Of a stretch of DNA of 64,000 bases, positions 36,755 through 45,063 are shown piece by piece. The notes below the pieces were generated by a model. It had not been told where the DNA came from and made no database searches. It saw only the letters and a list, made by a program, of their open reading frames with translations. How positions within the stretch are numbered: the stretch's first letter is position 1; every line of letters starts with the position of its first letter. The DNA is from Algoriphagus sp. PAP.12 (GTDB lineage Bacteria > Bacteroidota > Bacteroidia > Cytophagales > Cyclobacteriaceae), in contig NZ_JAPPSQ010000016.1 of the NCBI RefSeq assembly GCF_026652115.1, positions 49,745 to 113,744 on the forward strand, given 5' to 3'. A program made the translations under genes and the position numbers.

Positions 36755-37087
36755 TTACATCATTTTCTTTTTGGCCTGATTCATCATCTGAACGCCATGA
36801 ACCAATGAAGCACCACCTCTAATCGCACCAGCAACATGGACTGCTTCCATCAATTGCTCTTCAGTACAGCCTTTTTCCAAGGTATCTGAAGTATACGCAT
36901 CAATGCAATAAGGACATTGTACAGTATGGGCAACAGCCAAGGCAATTAGTGATTTTTCACGAGCCGTCAATGCACCTTCCTTGAAGACCTCTCCGTAATA
37001 ATCAAAAAATTTATCAGCCAAGTCCTTTTGAAAGTCGCCGATTTTACCAAATTTCTTTAAGTCTTCTGGATTGTAGTAGGTTTCCAT
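36755..37087 (-). CDS. Carboxymuconolactone decarboxylase/AhpD-like partner of ArsS
   Basis: 110 residues, AhpD/CMD fold. The redox motif C-P-Y-C-I-D-A-Y-T (Cys58, Cys61) and the nearby His54 (V-A-H-T-V-Q) match the peroxidase-like site. Proteins of exactly this type are the usual neighbour of ArsS-like radical SAM genes and are named for that association. Its stop is followed 1 base later by the arsS ATG, so translation is probably coupled. The reaction is unknown. Confidence 0.9.
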   Translation of the reverse strand: METYYNPEDLKKFGKIGDFQKDLADKFFDYYGEVFKEGALTAREKSLIALAVAHTVQCPYCIDAYTSDTLEKGCTEEQLMEAVHVAGAIRGGASLVHGVQMMNQAKKKMM

Positions 37088-37187
37088 GTATGTAGGGAAA
37101 TGTGTTGGTTAATTAAATAGATTTTACAGTTACTCAACAGTAAAACTACTAAGAGGGTTCTAAGAATTTGAACCCTTCAAAACAAAA

Positions 37188-37214
37188 AACCATTATTCCT
37201 CCCGAATAATGGTT
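37188..37214 (-). terminator. Terminator of the Asp/Arg hydroxylase gene
   Basis: A perfect 10-bp stem (AACCATTATT at 37188-37197 and AATAATGGTT at 37205-37214) with a 7-nt loop; on the minus strand a TTTTTTG tract follows. It separates the hydroxylase from the arsS pair on the same strand. Confidence 0.75.
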
Positions 37215-37238
37215 CTAAAAATGGTATTCGTAGATCTT

Positions 37239-37835
37239 CTAAACGCTTTTCGAAATCACATCCCGAATCCAATCATTGGGAATCACATCGATCGTCAAAT
37301 TAATTCGCTCCTCAGTTCCCAAATTATTCACTCGATGAGGATCATTCAATTTTAGATACCAGCATTCCCCTGGCTTCATGGGAACTAGCTCATCATTTAG
37401 AATGAATTCCACTTGATCATTATTGAAAATGGGAATCGTCAAACGAATCATAGATTTTTCTTCCTCCAAAGCCAAAGTAGGATCAGTATGCTCTTTTACA
37501 ATTGCACCTGGCTCCAATCTGAGCAACCTCACCAAATTAACCGTGGTGTTTTGTCTAAAGAAATCAACCACACTCAACAATGCTGGGGATTGAGTCAATT
37601 CCTCAGTATCCAACCAATCCGTCCAAGTGCCATCAGCATAATCCTCTGCTGGTGGAGGAAATGGAATAGAAGCATCTACTTGGTGAGCTGGAGCTCGTAG
37701 AGGTATAACACTATAATAAATAAAATTTCTTTGAGCTAGGGCTCCAACATCCCTTTGCAAGGCATTCACATCAAATTCAAAAGGCAATTTGACCCGATCA
37801 AACTTCTTAGAATTCGTTTCAGTAATGTTTTCCAT
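37239..37835 (-). CDS. Aspartyl/asparaginyl beta-hydroxylase-like 2-oxoglutarate oxygenase
   Basis: 198 residues. The Asp_Arg_Hydrox domain is seen with iron ligands H116-x-D118 (V-K-E-H-T-D-P) and H167 (D-P-H-R-V-N-N). An Arg in E-E-R-I-N-L suits 2-oxoglutarate binding. Cytoplasmic; no signal peptide. Bacterial members hydroxylate free or protein-bound Asp/Asn/Arg; the substrate here is unknown. Divergent from the M28 peptidase gene, with its own terminator. Confidence 0.87.
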   Translation of the reverse strand: MENITETNSKKFDRVKLPFEFDVNALQRDVGALAQRNFIYYSVIPLRAPAHQVDASIPFPPPAEDYADGTWTDWLDTEELTQSPALLSVVDFFRQNTTVNLVRLLRLEPGAIVKEHTDPTLALEEEKSMIRLTIPIFNNDQVEFILNDELVPMKPGECWYLKLNDPHRVNNLGTEERINLTIDVIPNDWIRDVISKSV

Positions 37836-38080
37836 CGACTTAATTGTTTTAAAAAATCTGTGATGGAAGATAATAAATTAAGGGGAAAGCTTTGGCAAAA
37901 GATCAAACGCTATCCTTTTCATGAAAAAAGCTCTTCCTTCAGATTACCCTCATTTTTGACATTTCTAGCTGTAAATTCATCCCTCTTTTACATGAGCAGC
38001 ATTTTAGGTCCTGATTTTAAGCTTAAATTGAACGTTATTTTACAAATAGTAAATAAATCATCAACACCAACCCAATATTT

Positions 38081-39610
38081 ATGAAGAGAAAACTTTTACT
38101 CATGCCTGCACTACTTTTGGCAGGTTTGACCTTTGCTCAGGAGAAGATTGACCTGGATGCAATTGAAAAAATCAAAAAGGAAGGCTTTGATAATTCCCAT
38201 GTCGAGGAGATTGCATTCCAATTAGTTGACAAAGCCGGTCCAAGATTAAGCAATTCTGAAGGATATAAAAGAGCAACTGACTATGCTGTAAAACAGCTTT
38301 CGGATTGGGGCTTACAAAATGCAACTACTGAGGCTTGGGGAGAATTCGGTAGAGGTTGGGAAATGGAAAAGAGCTACGTGGCTATGACGAAGCCTTATTA
38401 CATGCCATTTATTGCCATTCCAAAAGCCTGGACTGAAAGCACTAAGGGCGAAGTAAGTGGCAAAGTGGTTTTCTTAGATATCCAAAAGGATGAGGACTTT
38501 GAAAAATACAAAGGCAAACTCAAAGGAGCTATCATCGCAATCAAGCCAACAGGGACTCAAGAGCCTACTTTTGAACCGGATGCTGTTCGATTCACAGTGG
38601 AGCAATTGCATGGGATGGAACATCCTGCGCCAAGACAAAGCAGCTTCACTCCAGAAATGAGAGCCCAGTTTATGGCACAACGAGCATTTGCTCAAAAAGT
38701 AAATGAGTTTATCGCTGAAGAAGGAGCAGCTTTGATCATCAAAGGTGTTAATGGACGCCACGGAACACTATTTACAAGTAGCCCTAGAGGATATTTGAAA
38801 GACACTCCAGAAGGTATTCCGGAATTAGAAACAGCTCCTGAAAATGTGAATTTGATGGCTAGATTGATGGAAAATGGCGTAGATGTAGAAGTTGAAGCAG
38901 AAATAAAGACTAGGTACCTAAATGATGATATGCAAGGCTATAATGTTATTGCTGAAATCCCTGGTTCTGATCCAAGCCTTAAAGCGGAAGTCGTAATGCT
39001 TGGAGGTCACCTAGATTCTTGGCACGGAGCAAATGGCGCAACAGACAATGCAGCAGGCTGTATCGTAATGATGGAGGCAGTTAGAATTCTACAAGCAACA
39101 GGTCTTCAACCAAAAAGAACAGTCCGAATTGCTCTTTGGGGCGGTGAAGAACAAGGTCTTCATGGATCTAGAGGGTATGTAAAAAACCATTTTGGAGATC
39201 GTGAAACCAAAGAAATGAAACCTGAACATGAGAAAATCTCTGCTTACTACAATATCGATAACGGTACCGGTAGAGTCAGAGGTATCTATCTTCAGGGAAA
39301 TGCTCAAGTTGAGCCAATTTTCAATGAATGGTTTGCACCATTGGATGATATCGTAGCGGATAGAACTATTACTATCAGCAATACTGGTGGGACCGATCAC
39401 CAAAGTTTTGATGCCTTGGGAATCCCTGGTTTCCAATTTATTCAAGATCCAATTGAATACCGAACCAGAACACACCATACAAACATGGATACATTCGAAC
39501 GATTGGAGTTGGATGATTTAAGACAAATGGCCGTGGTTATTGCATCATTTGTATACAACACAGCTCAAAGAGATGAAATGCTTCCAAGGAAACCGATGAC
39601 CGAAGAATAA
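38081..39610 (+). CDS. M28-family zinc aminopeptidase, exported
   Basis: 509 residues with a signal peptide (L-L-L-A-G-L-T-F-A-Q). A PA-type insert domain (about 120-290) splits the catalytic domain. The zinc site is complete: G-G-H-L-D-S-W (His ~310, Asp ~312), D-N-A-A-G, W-G-G-E-E-Q-G-L (catalytic Glu and ligand Glu ~355), and T-D-H-Q-S-F-D. The last His ligand is in T-R-T-H-H-T. Probably a periplasmic peptidase that feeds on oligopeptides. Monocistronic with a strong terminator. Confidence 0.93.
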   Translation: MKRKLLLMPALLLAGLTFAQEKIDLDAIEKIKKEGFDNSHVEEIAFQLVDKAGPRLSNSEGYKRATDYAVKQLSDWGLQNATTEAWGEFGRGWEMEKSYVAMTKPYYMPFIAIPKAWTESTKGEVSGKVVFLDIQKDEDFEKYKGKLKGAIIAIKPTGTQEPTFEPDAVRFTVEQLHGMEHPAPRQSSFTPEMRAQFMAQRAFAQKVNEFIAEEGAALIIKGVNGRHGTLFTSSPRGYLKDTPEGIPELETAPENVNLMARLMENGVDVEVEAEIKTRYLNDDMQGYNVIAEIPGSDPSLKAEVVMLGGHLDSWHGANGATDNAAGCIVMMEAVRILQATGLQPKRTVRIALWGGEEQGLHGSRGYVKNHFGDRETKEMKPEHEKISAYYNIDNGTGRVRGIYLQGNAQVEPIFNEWFAPLDDIVADRTITISNTGGTDHQSFDALGIPGFQFIQDPIEYRTRTHHTNMDTFERLELDDLRQMAVVIASFVYNTAQRDEMLPRKPMTEE

Positions 39611-39631
39611 AATCCCAAATCCATATAAATG

Positions 39632-39662
39632 AAAAAGGACCTAGTTTGAATAGGTCCTTTTT
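39632..39662. terminator. Bidirectional terminator between the M28 peptidase and GNAT genes
   Basis: An 11-bp perfect stem (AAAAGGACCTA / TAGGTCCTTTT) with a 7-nt loop, A-tract before and T-tract after. It lies in a convergent gap and suits both genes. Confidence 0.85.
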
Positions 39663-39689
39663 GTTTTGAAGAAATATAGACTTTGTATG

Positions 39690-39989
39690 CTAAACCGATT
39701 GAAATTGTCTATTACTTCTTCTAGGGTGTGATTTTGCAACTTTACTCTTGACAGTCTGGACAAAAGGACAAGTGGCAAATTCTTGCCAACCTGATTTTTT
39801 GATGAAGTCCAAGGTTTTCATTACCAAGTCTTCACCTATGCCTTTTCTTCTGAATTCTTCTGGAACAAAAGTGAAAAACAGTTCAAATAGATCCTCATTT
39901 CTTCTAAAGTAGATATATGCATAAATGTGGTCTTCGACCTCAAATTCAAATCTGCATTTCTTAGGACTATAGAGAAGATCGTAAAACAT
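39690..39989 (-). CDS. Small GNAT-type N-acetyltransferase (YjdJ-like)
   Basis: 99 residues from the ATG at 39989. It has the acetyl-CoA loop as F-V-P-E-E-F-R-R-K-G-I-G-E-D-L (R/Q-x-x-G-x-G/A form) and the later C-P-F-V-Q segment seen in the short YjdJ/GCN5-related family. Target unknown. The basic end (S-H-P-R-R-S-N-R-Q) is unusual but short. Confidence 0.8.
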   Translation of the reverse strand: MFYDLLYSPKKCRFEFEVEDHIYAYIYFRRNEDLFELFFTFVPEEFRRKGIGEDLVMKTLDFIKKSGWQEFATCPFVQTVKSKVAKSHPRRSNRQFQSV

Positions 39990-40092
39990 GATCAATTTGC
40001 CTTAAAAGATGAATTCAAATGACTGTTATTTCAACCATCATTTACTCTTTAGACAGGAAAATTGAAAAAGGTCACATCTTCATTCCATTTAT

Positions 40093-42504
40093 TTAAAATT
40101 TATAAGAGTAGCCTAATCTTATCACTTGAGTTTCATAATAATCTGAGCTGGTATAGTTAAAGCCTGTCCCATTGATTGTTTTTTTGATCACAAGGGAATT
40201 GAATAAATCAGTAGCATTGGCAAAAAGACTTCCTCGTCCATTCTGAATAGCTTTTTTCACTCCTGCATCCACTGAAAAGCGTCCCTCGATTCTTCCCTGA
40301 GGGATAATATCTGGCGCCAAATATACTGCGGTCAATTGTGCTTCAGTGTTTTGCCCAAACTTAAAGTTTCCATTTAGTTTTACGTTTCCTGAAAACATTT
40401 CCTGCTTTTCAATATCCAAAGTTTGCTCAATGGGATATAAAACATCAACAGAAAAAGCATCAATCTGATTTCTATACCCATTCAGGTTCAAATTTAGGCT
40501 AATGCGATCTGATAAATCTTGACTCAAGACGATCTCCATTCCTGAATTATAACTTTTACCGGCATTTTGAGAAATATTGTATATCAAGGTAGAATTATCC
40601 ACCGTCGTAGCTATCCTTGTTATAGTACCGTCAGAAATCTTGTGATAGGCTGCTGTATACAATGAACCAGTCTCCCATTCATTCTTATATCCCAATTCAA
40701 AAGTATTTGTGAATTGAGGCTTTAAGGCGGGATTTCCAACTTTGATGATTTCTGCATCATCATATTTTGGGAAGATCCGGATGTCCACTTCGTCAGGTCT
40801 ATCTACCCTTCTATTGAAGAAAGCGGACAACTTATTTTTATTATCGAATTTATAAGTCAGTCTTGCATTGGGAAAAGGCTGGAAATAATCATATCCATCA
40901 CTTCGATAAGTATTATGGTTTGGGTCTACTTCGTATTTTAAGTTGACATATTCCAAGCGCATTCCTAGTTCAGCTTCAAGCTTCCGAACCTCATAAGTAT
41001 AATTTCCATACACTGCCGGGATAGTTTCCTTGTAAGTGGCCAAACCATCAGCACCTGCATCCAAGACTGAATTAGTTTGAGAAGGATTGAATTGCATATT
41101 TGTGGGAATGGTCCTTCTCCTAAATTTGAACCCTGTCTCTAAAAACCCATGTTTAAAAGGTTTACTGTAATCTAAAGTAAAATCAGCCACTTTTTGATCC
41201 GCTATCAGAAAAAAGGATTCTTCAGTTGAGAAATCTGAAGTGGAATTTGAAAAGAAATACTTCTCATCCTCCCGATCAAAAGTATAATTGAATCCAATAT
41301 TCAATTTTTGTCCGGGTTGTGAGAATTTATGTTCATAAGCAACAGATCCCATATATGCTGTCAATACCTCATCTTCCAGAAATTGCCAAAGTCGGTAGCT
41401 TTCCCCAGTGTTTCCATTGAAAAAAGGCTGGTCTCCATAGTCCTTGATTGACTCCTGACTAAAAAAGCCTGAGACTGTCAACGTATTTTGATCATTAATC
41501 AACCAATCAAGTCCGGCCTTGGAAGTGAAGAAATTTGTATTTCTATTCCTTTTCAATTGTTGATTGATAACAGTTCCATCATCGTAGGTACGAGTAACAA
41601 ACTCATTCTTATTCAAAGTCTTTGTATACAGATTATCTGCCTGGAGAAAAAGATTGAGTTTTTTCTTTCGATAGTTTAAGGAAAGCGAGGGGTTGATTTT
41701 AGGGGTTGCTGAGTATTGAGGACGAATTCCCGGAAGGTTTTCCTTTCTCACCCAAAGGGCACCCAAACCTGTTGTAAGTCCGAACGTCCCATTCAATCCA
41801 TATTGGTCATCCTTTTTTAGGATAATATTGATAATTCCGGCATTTCCATTTGCATCATATTTTGCAGATGGATTATTGATGATTTCAATTCGCTCCACTG
41901 CTGAAGAGGGAATATTTTCCAAACCATTTTGACTACCGAAACCTGTAATCGCAGTTTGCTTTCCATCAATTAAAACCATCACTTGGGAGTTTCCTCGAAG
42001 CTGAACCTGACTATCTTGAATCGTAATTCCAGGCAGATTACTCATTGACTGAAGAACTGATCCTCCACTCTGACTAATATTTTGATCCAGAGCATAGGTC
42101 TTTTTATCCAAGGCATTGGAAATGGCTTCCGCATTTGCTTGTACTACCACTTCATCAAGCTGTTGCGCATCTTCCTCTAGAAATAAGGAACCCAAATCCA
42201 GGTATTCTGAATTGGCTCCGACAAACAAGGGCGATTGCAAAGTTTGAAAGCCCAAAAAAGTCAGTTCAAGAGTATAATCTCCGGGCTTGATTTCAACAAG
42301 CGTAAATTGACCATTTTCCTGCGTGATAGTTCCGGATACAAAAGCCGCATCATTGCTTGATTTAAGTACAACATTGGCGAAAGGAATTGGCTCACCTGAA
42401 CTTTTATCTTTTACTAGTCCAGAAATAGTTACTTCAGAGACTTGTGCAAAAGCTAACAAAGGAAAAAAAAGACAAAAAGCTAATAGACTCAGATTAATCT
42501 TCAT
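40093..42504 (-). CDS. TonB-dependent receptor-like outer-membrane protein (OMP_b-brl_3 type)
   Basis: About 803 residues from the ATG at 42504 (M-K-I-N-L-S-L-L-A, signal peptide ending A-F-A-Q). A carboxypeptidase-D-like N-domain (about 25-105, S-G-L-V-K-D-K-S-S-G-E-P-I-P-F-A-N-V), a plug domain (Q-L-R-G-N-S-Q-V-M-V-L-I-D-G-K) and an outer-membrane barrel with aromatic C-terminus (R-L-G-Y-S-Y-K-F). It overlaps the preceding PepSY-like gene by 11 bases. The unit is headed by a two-component system, so expression is probably signal-controlled. The ligand is unknown; no SusD partner is present. Confidence 0.9.
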   Translation of the reverse strand: MKINLSLLAFCLFFPLLAFAQVSEVTISGLVKDKSSGEPIPFANVVLKSSNDAAFVSGTITQENGQFTLVEIKPGDYTLELTFLGFQTLQSPLFVGANSEYLDLGSLFLEEDAQQLDEVVVQANAEAISNALDKKTYALDQNISQSGGSVLQSMSNLPGITIQDSQVQLRGNSQVMVLIDGKQTAITGFGSQNGLENIPSSAVERIEIINNPSAKYDANGNAGIINIILKKDDQYGLNGTFGLTTGLGALWVRKENLPGIRPQYSATPKINPSLSLNYRKKKLNLFLQADNLYTKTLNKNEFVTRTYDDGTVINQQLKRNRNTNFFTSKAGLDWLINDQNTLTVSGFFSQESIKDYGDQPFFNGNTGESYRLWQFLEDEVLTAYMGSVAYEHKFSQPGQKLNIGFNYTFDREDEKYFFSNSTSDFSTEESFFLIADQKVADFTLDYSKPFKHGFLETGFKFRRRTIPTNMQFNPSQTNSVLDAGADGLATYKETIPAVYGNYTYEVRKLEAELGMRLEYVNLKYEVDPNHNTYRSDGYDYFQPFPNARLTYKFDNKNKLSAFFNRRVDRPDEVDIRIFPKYDDAEIIKVGNPALKPQFTNTFELGYKNEWETGSLYTAAYHKISDGTITRIATTVDNSTLIYNISQNAGKSYNSGMEIVLSQDLSDRISLNLNLNGYRNQIDAFSVDVLYPIEQTLDIEKQEMFSGNVKLNGNFKFGQNTEAQLTAVYLAPDIIPQGRIEGRFSVDAGVKKAIQNGRGSLFANATDLFNSLVIKKTINGTGFNYTSSDYYETQVIRLGYSYKF

Positions 42505-42952
42505 CAGATTCATTTTCAATTTTCTTCTCAATTTTGCCTCTTGAATCGATCAACACCTCGTATTCATCTTCATCAACTTCAATTCCAAATTCATAAGCTA
42601 TTCCCTCGGGAGATTCCACTCTTTCAGAAAATTCAAGGTCATAATCAGTAAATTCCTGATTAAGCAAATTAATTATATCTGCTGGTATTTCATCTATAGC
42701 TACTTCTGTCTCAGTTTCAAGCCAATCTCCAGAATTTGAAAAATTAGAGGAATATTCATGTCCTTCCAAGGAAAATTCTGCTTCCCACTCCTCTTCATTT
42801 TCGCGTCCCCATTCTACATTTTTTGCTTCTGGGAATCTTGAGCCAAACGCTTCCTTTACTGTCATCGGAACCTCTTTGTTGGATTTTTCTGAATCACATG
42901 CCTGGAAAGAAAATCCCAAGATGAGGATCCCCATATAAAATTGATTTTTCAT
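42494..42952 (-). CDS. PepSY-like small lipoprotein
   Basis: 152 residues. A signal with lipid Cys near residue 19 (F-S-F-Q-A-C-D-S) is followed by two tandem PepSY-like/BLIP-like repeats, each starting with an F/Y then a P/D and having E-V-E-x-x-x-x-G-x-x-Y or similar (A-E-F-S-L-E-G-H-E-Y; Y-E-F-G-I-E-V-D-E-D-E-Y-E-V). Very acidic. Such proteins are common next to two-component systems in Bacteroidota and may tune the sensor or bind cations. It lies between the kinase and receptor genes. Confidence 0.78.
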   Translation of the reverse strand: MKNQFYMGILILGFSFQACDSEKSNKEVPMTVKEAFGSRFPEAKNVEWGRENEEEWEAEFSLEGHEYSSNFSNSGDWLETETEVAIDEIPADIINLLNQEFTDYDLEFSERVESPEGIAYEFGIEVDEDEYEVLIDSRGKIEKKIENESDED

Positions 42953-42984
42953 TGTTACGAGTATTTTATGTTACTCGGGCAATG

Positions 42985-44301
42985 TCAGGAAGGATTTGGA
43001 AGAAATTTAGAATTTGGAAACCTAAGCTCAAAAACATGAAAAGACTTCAAGAATTTATAGTGAATTTCCCAATTGTTTTGTTTGACTATTTCCTTAACGA
43101 TTGAAAGTCCTAGTCCACTACTGATTTTTTCGGCGGAAGAAGTAGAAAAACGCTCAAATAAATGCTGAGAATCCAATTCCTTCTCCCCTGAATTTGAGAA
43201 AGAAAGAAGATCTTTTTTAAGTACTATTTGAATAGAAGAATCTTTCGGACTATGCCTGATCGCATTTGAAAAAAGGTTATAAATCAAAGTTTCCAGTAGA
43301 AAAGAATTTGAAACTATTTCAATGGAATTCTCAACCTTTACTTCCAACAGGATATTCTTTTCCTTTAGATAATCCTCAAAAAGGATCTGGGATGTTTGTA
43401 TAAATCCATACACATCCAATTCCTCTTTTTCTGAAAGTTGAAAATTCTCCACTTTGGCTAGGACCAAAAGGTTTTTATTGATCCTCGAAAGCCTAGAAAG
43501 AGGGGCTTGAATATCTTCCAATAAAGAAAGTGTTTCTGGGCTCAAACCTTTTTCTTGAAATAAAAGATCCATTTTAGATTTGAGCAGGGCTATTGGAGTC
43601 TGTAGTTCGTGAGAAGCATTTTCCGTGAATGATTTCTGAAGTCGGTATACATCCACATTATTATTCAAAAGGCTCCTCAACGAATGGTTCATTTCCTGAA
43701 ACTCGAGAATGTCAGATTCCGGCAAATTAATAGATTGATCTTTGGATAAATTAAAGTCTTTCAATCGCTCAAGAGTGAGGTAAAAAGGTTTCCAGGTTTT
43801 CGAAGCTATGGCCCTATTGAGAACCATAAACCCTCCTACCAGGACTATAAAAAACAGGAATGTAACCACTGCTATGGCAAAAACTGTTTCGTCAGATTCC
43901 TCTACATTAGTCTCAACAGATATTCTATAATAATTTCCATTCAATTCTATATAAGAAATCAATCCACGAAATCTATCCTCTCCATCATCCACATCAAAGA
44001 CATTGGGTCTGACAGCTTCAAATACACTGTCTTGAAAACTGGGTTTCTCATTGAGTTTTGTCAAGGAAACTCCCGGGTGGAGATCCCCCCAGATTGACGA
44101 AATCTCTTTCAATTCTTCTTCTGAATAGGATTTATTCTGCAGGTTCTCACGGGTATGTTGAAGGGTAAGCCAATTGTTTTCGTCCAATTCTGATATCCAG
44201 ATATAATCTATCACCAGAAAGTAAACAGGGATACTCACCAATAAAATAACCAGTGAATAGATGGCAAATGCCTTGAGCGGCTTGTGTAGCAATTTGGTCA
44301 T
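42985..44301 (-). CDS. Sensor histidine kinase (HisKA/HATPase)
   Basis: About 438 residues. The start at 44301 is preferred because it gives a 4-base ATGA overlap with the regulator stop; an ATG three codons upstream is also possible. Two membrane spans (near 12-32 and 140-160) enclose a ~105-residue periplasmic sensor. HisKA has the phospho-acceptor in S-H-E-L-Q-T-P (about His231). The HATPase shows N-A-I-R-H-S-P (N-box) and S-S-G-L-G-L-S-I-V (G2). Pairs with the adjacent OmpR-type regulator. Confidence 0.94.
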   Translation of the reverse strand: MTKLLHKPLKAFAIYSLVILLVSIPVYFLVIDYIWISELDENNWLTLQHTRENLQNKSYSEEELKEISSIWGDLHPGVSLTKLNEKPSFQDSVFEAVRPNVFDVDDGEDRFRGLISYIELNGNYYRISVETNVEESDETVFAIAVVTFLFFIVLVGGFMVLNRAIASKTWKPFYLTLERLKDFNLSKDQSINLPESDILEFQEMNHSLRSLLNNNVDVYRLQKSFTENASHELQTPIALLKSKMDLLFQEKGLSPETLSLLEDIQAPLSRLSRINKNLLVLAKVENFQLSEKEELDVYGFIQTSQILFEDYLKEKNILLEVKVENSIEIVSNSFLLETLIYNLFSNAIRHSPKDSSIQIVLKKDLLSFSNSGEKELDSQHLFERFSTSSAEKISSGLGLSIVKEIVKQNNWEIHYKFLKSFHVFELRFPNSKFLPNPS

Positions 44302-44972
44302 GCTTCCCATTTATACCCTGTTCCATAGATAGTTTTGATCATCTCACTGCAGCCGGCATCTTTCAATTTTCTTTTCAAGTTTTTGACATGTGCATAGACA
44401 AAATCATGGCTATCAAACATATCTGCAAAATCTCCCGAAAGATGTTCTGCCAATGCACTTTTGGAGAGAACACGATTTCTATTCCCTATGAAAAACAGAA
44501 GTAAATCATACTCCTTTTTGGTCAAAACCACTTCGATTTCATCCACTTGAACCTTTTTAGCCAAAAAATCAATTTTCAAGTTTTCAAAGGTTTTAACATT
44601 TTGGCTATCAAAATGACTTCGACGAATCAATGACTCTATTCGGGCAGCCAATTCGGCTTGGTGAAATGGTTTTGCCAAATAATCATCTGCTCCTAGGTTT
44701 AAACCTTTTACTTTATCCTCAAGGGAGTTCTTGGCAGAAATAATAATCACCCCTTCTTGTTTCCCCTCATTTTTCAAAAGTTGTAGCAAATCCAATCCAC
44801 TCCCTCCTGGTAACATCAAATCCAAAAGGATGCAATCATATTCGTAATTGAGGATTTTTTCAGAAGCAGAATCAAAGTCCTTGGCAATTTCGCAGAGGTA
44901 TTGTTTTTCAGACAAATACTGAATCACATCCTTTGCCAAGCTCTCTTCATCTTCAATAAGCAGGATTTTCAT
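44298..44972 (-). CDS. OmpR/PhoB-family response regulator
   Basis: 224 residues. The receiver has acidic E7-D8, phospho-Asp51 (C-I-L-L-D-L-M-L-P) and Lys in L-A-K-P-F. The winged-helix effector domain ends with I-K-T-I-Y-G-T-G-Y-K-W, the hallmark of this class. First gene of the regulator-kinase-PepSY-receptor unit, and likely its controller. A short AT-rich gap separates it from the sulfatase gene upstream on the same strand. Confidence 0.95.
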   Translation of the reverse strand: MKILLIEDEESLAKDVIQYLSEKQYLCEIAKDFDSASEKILNYEYDCILLDLMLPGGSGLDLLQLLKNEGKQEGVIIISAKNSLEDKVKGLNLGADDYLAKPFHQAELAARIESLIRRSHFDSQNVKTFENLKIDFLAKKVQVDEIEVVLTKKEYDLLLFFIGNRNRVLSKSALAEHLSGDFADMFDSHDFVYAHVKNLKRKLKDAGCSEMIKTIYGTGYKWEA

Positions 44973-45063
44973 GATTCTAAATTGGAACCCAATTTGGAAG
45001 ACTTTTAGAATTTATTGAAATAATTCTGAATGAAATTTGAATTCTTACCTCAGCCAGAGGTAT

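Noticed and set aside
37154..37176. AGGGTTC/GAACCCT hairpin upstream of the CMD gene as an attenuator
   Set aside because: Only 7 bp, no T tract, no leader peptide; not distinguishable from chance.
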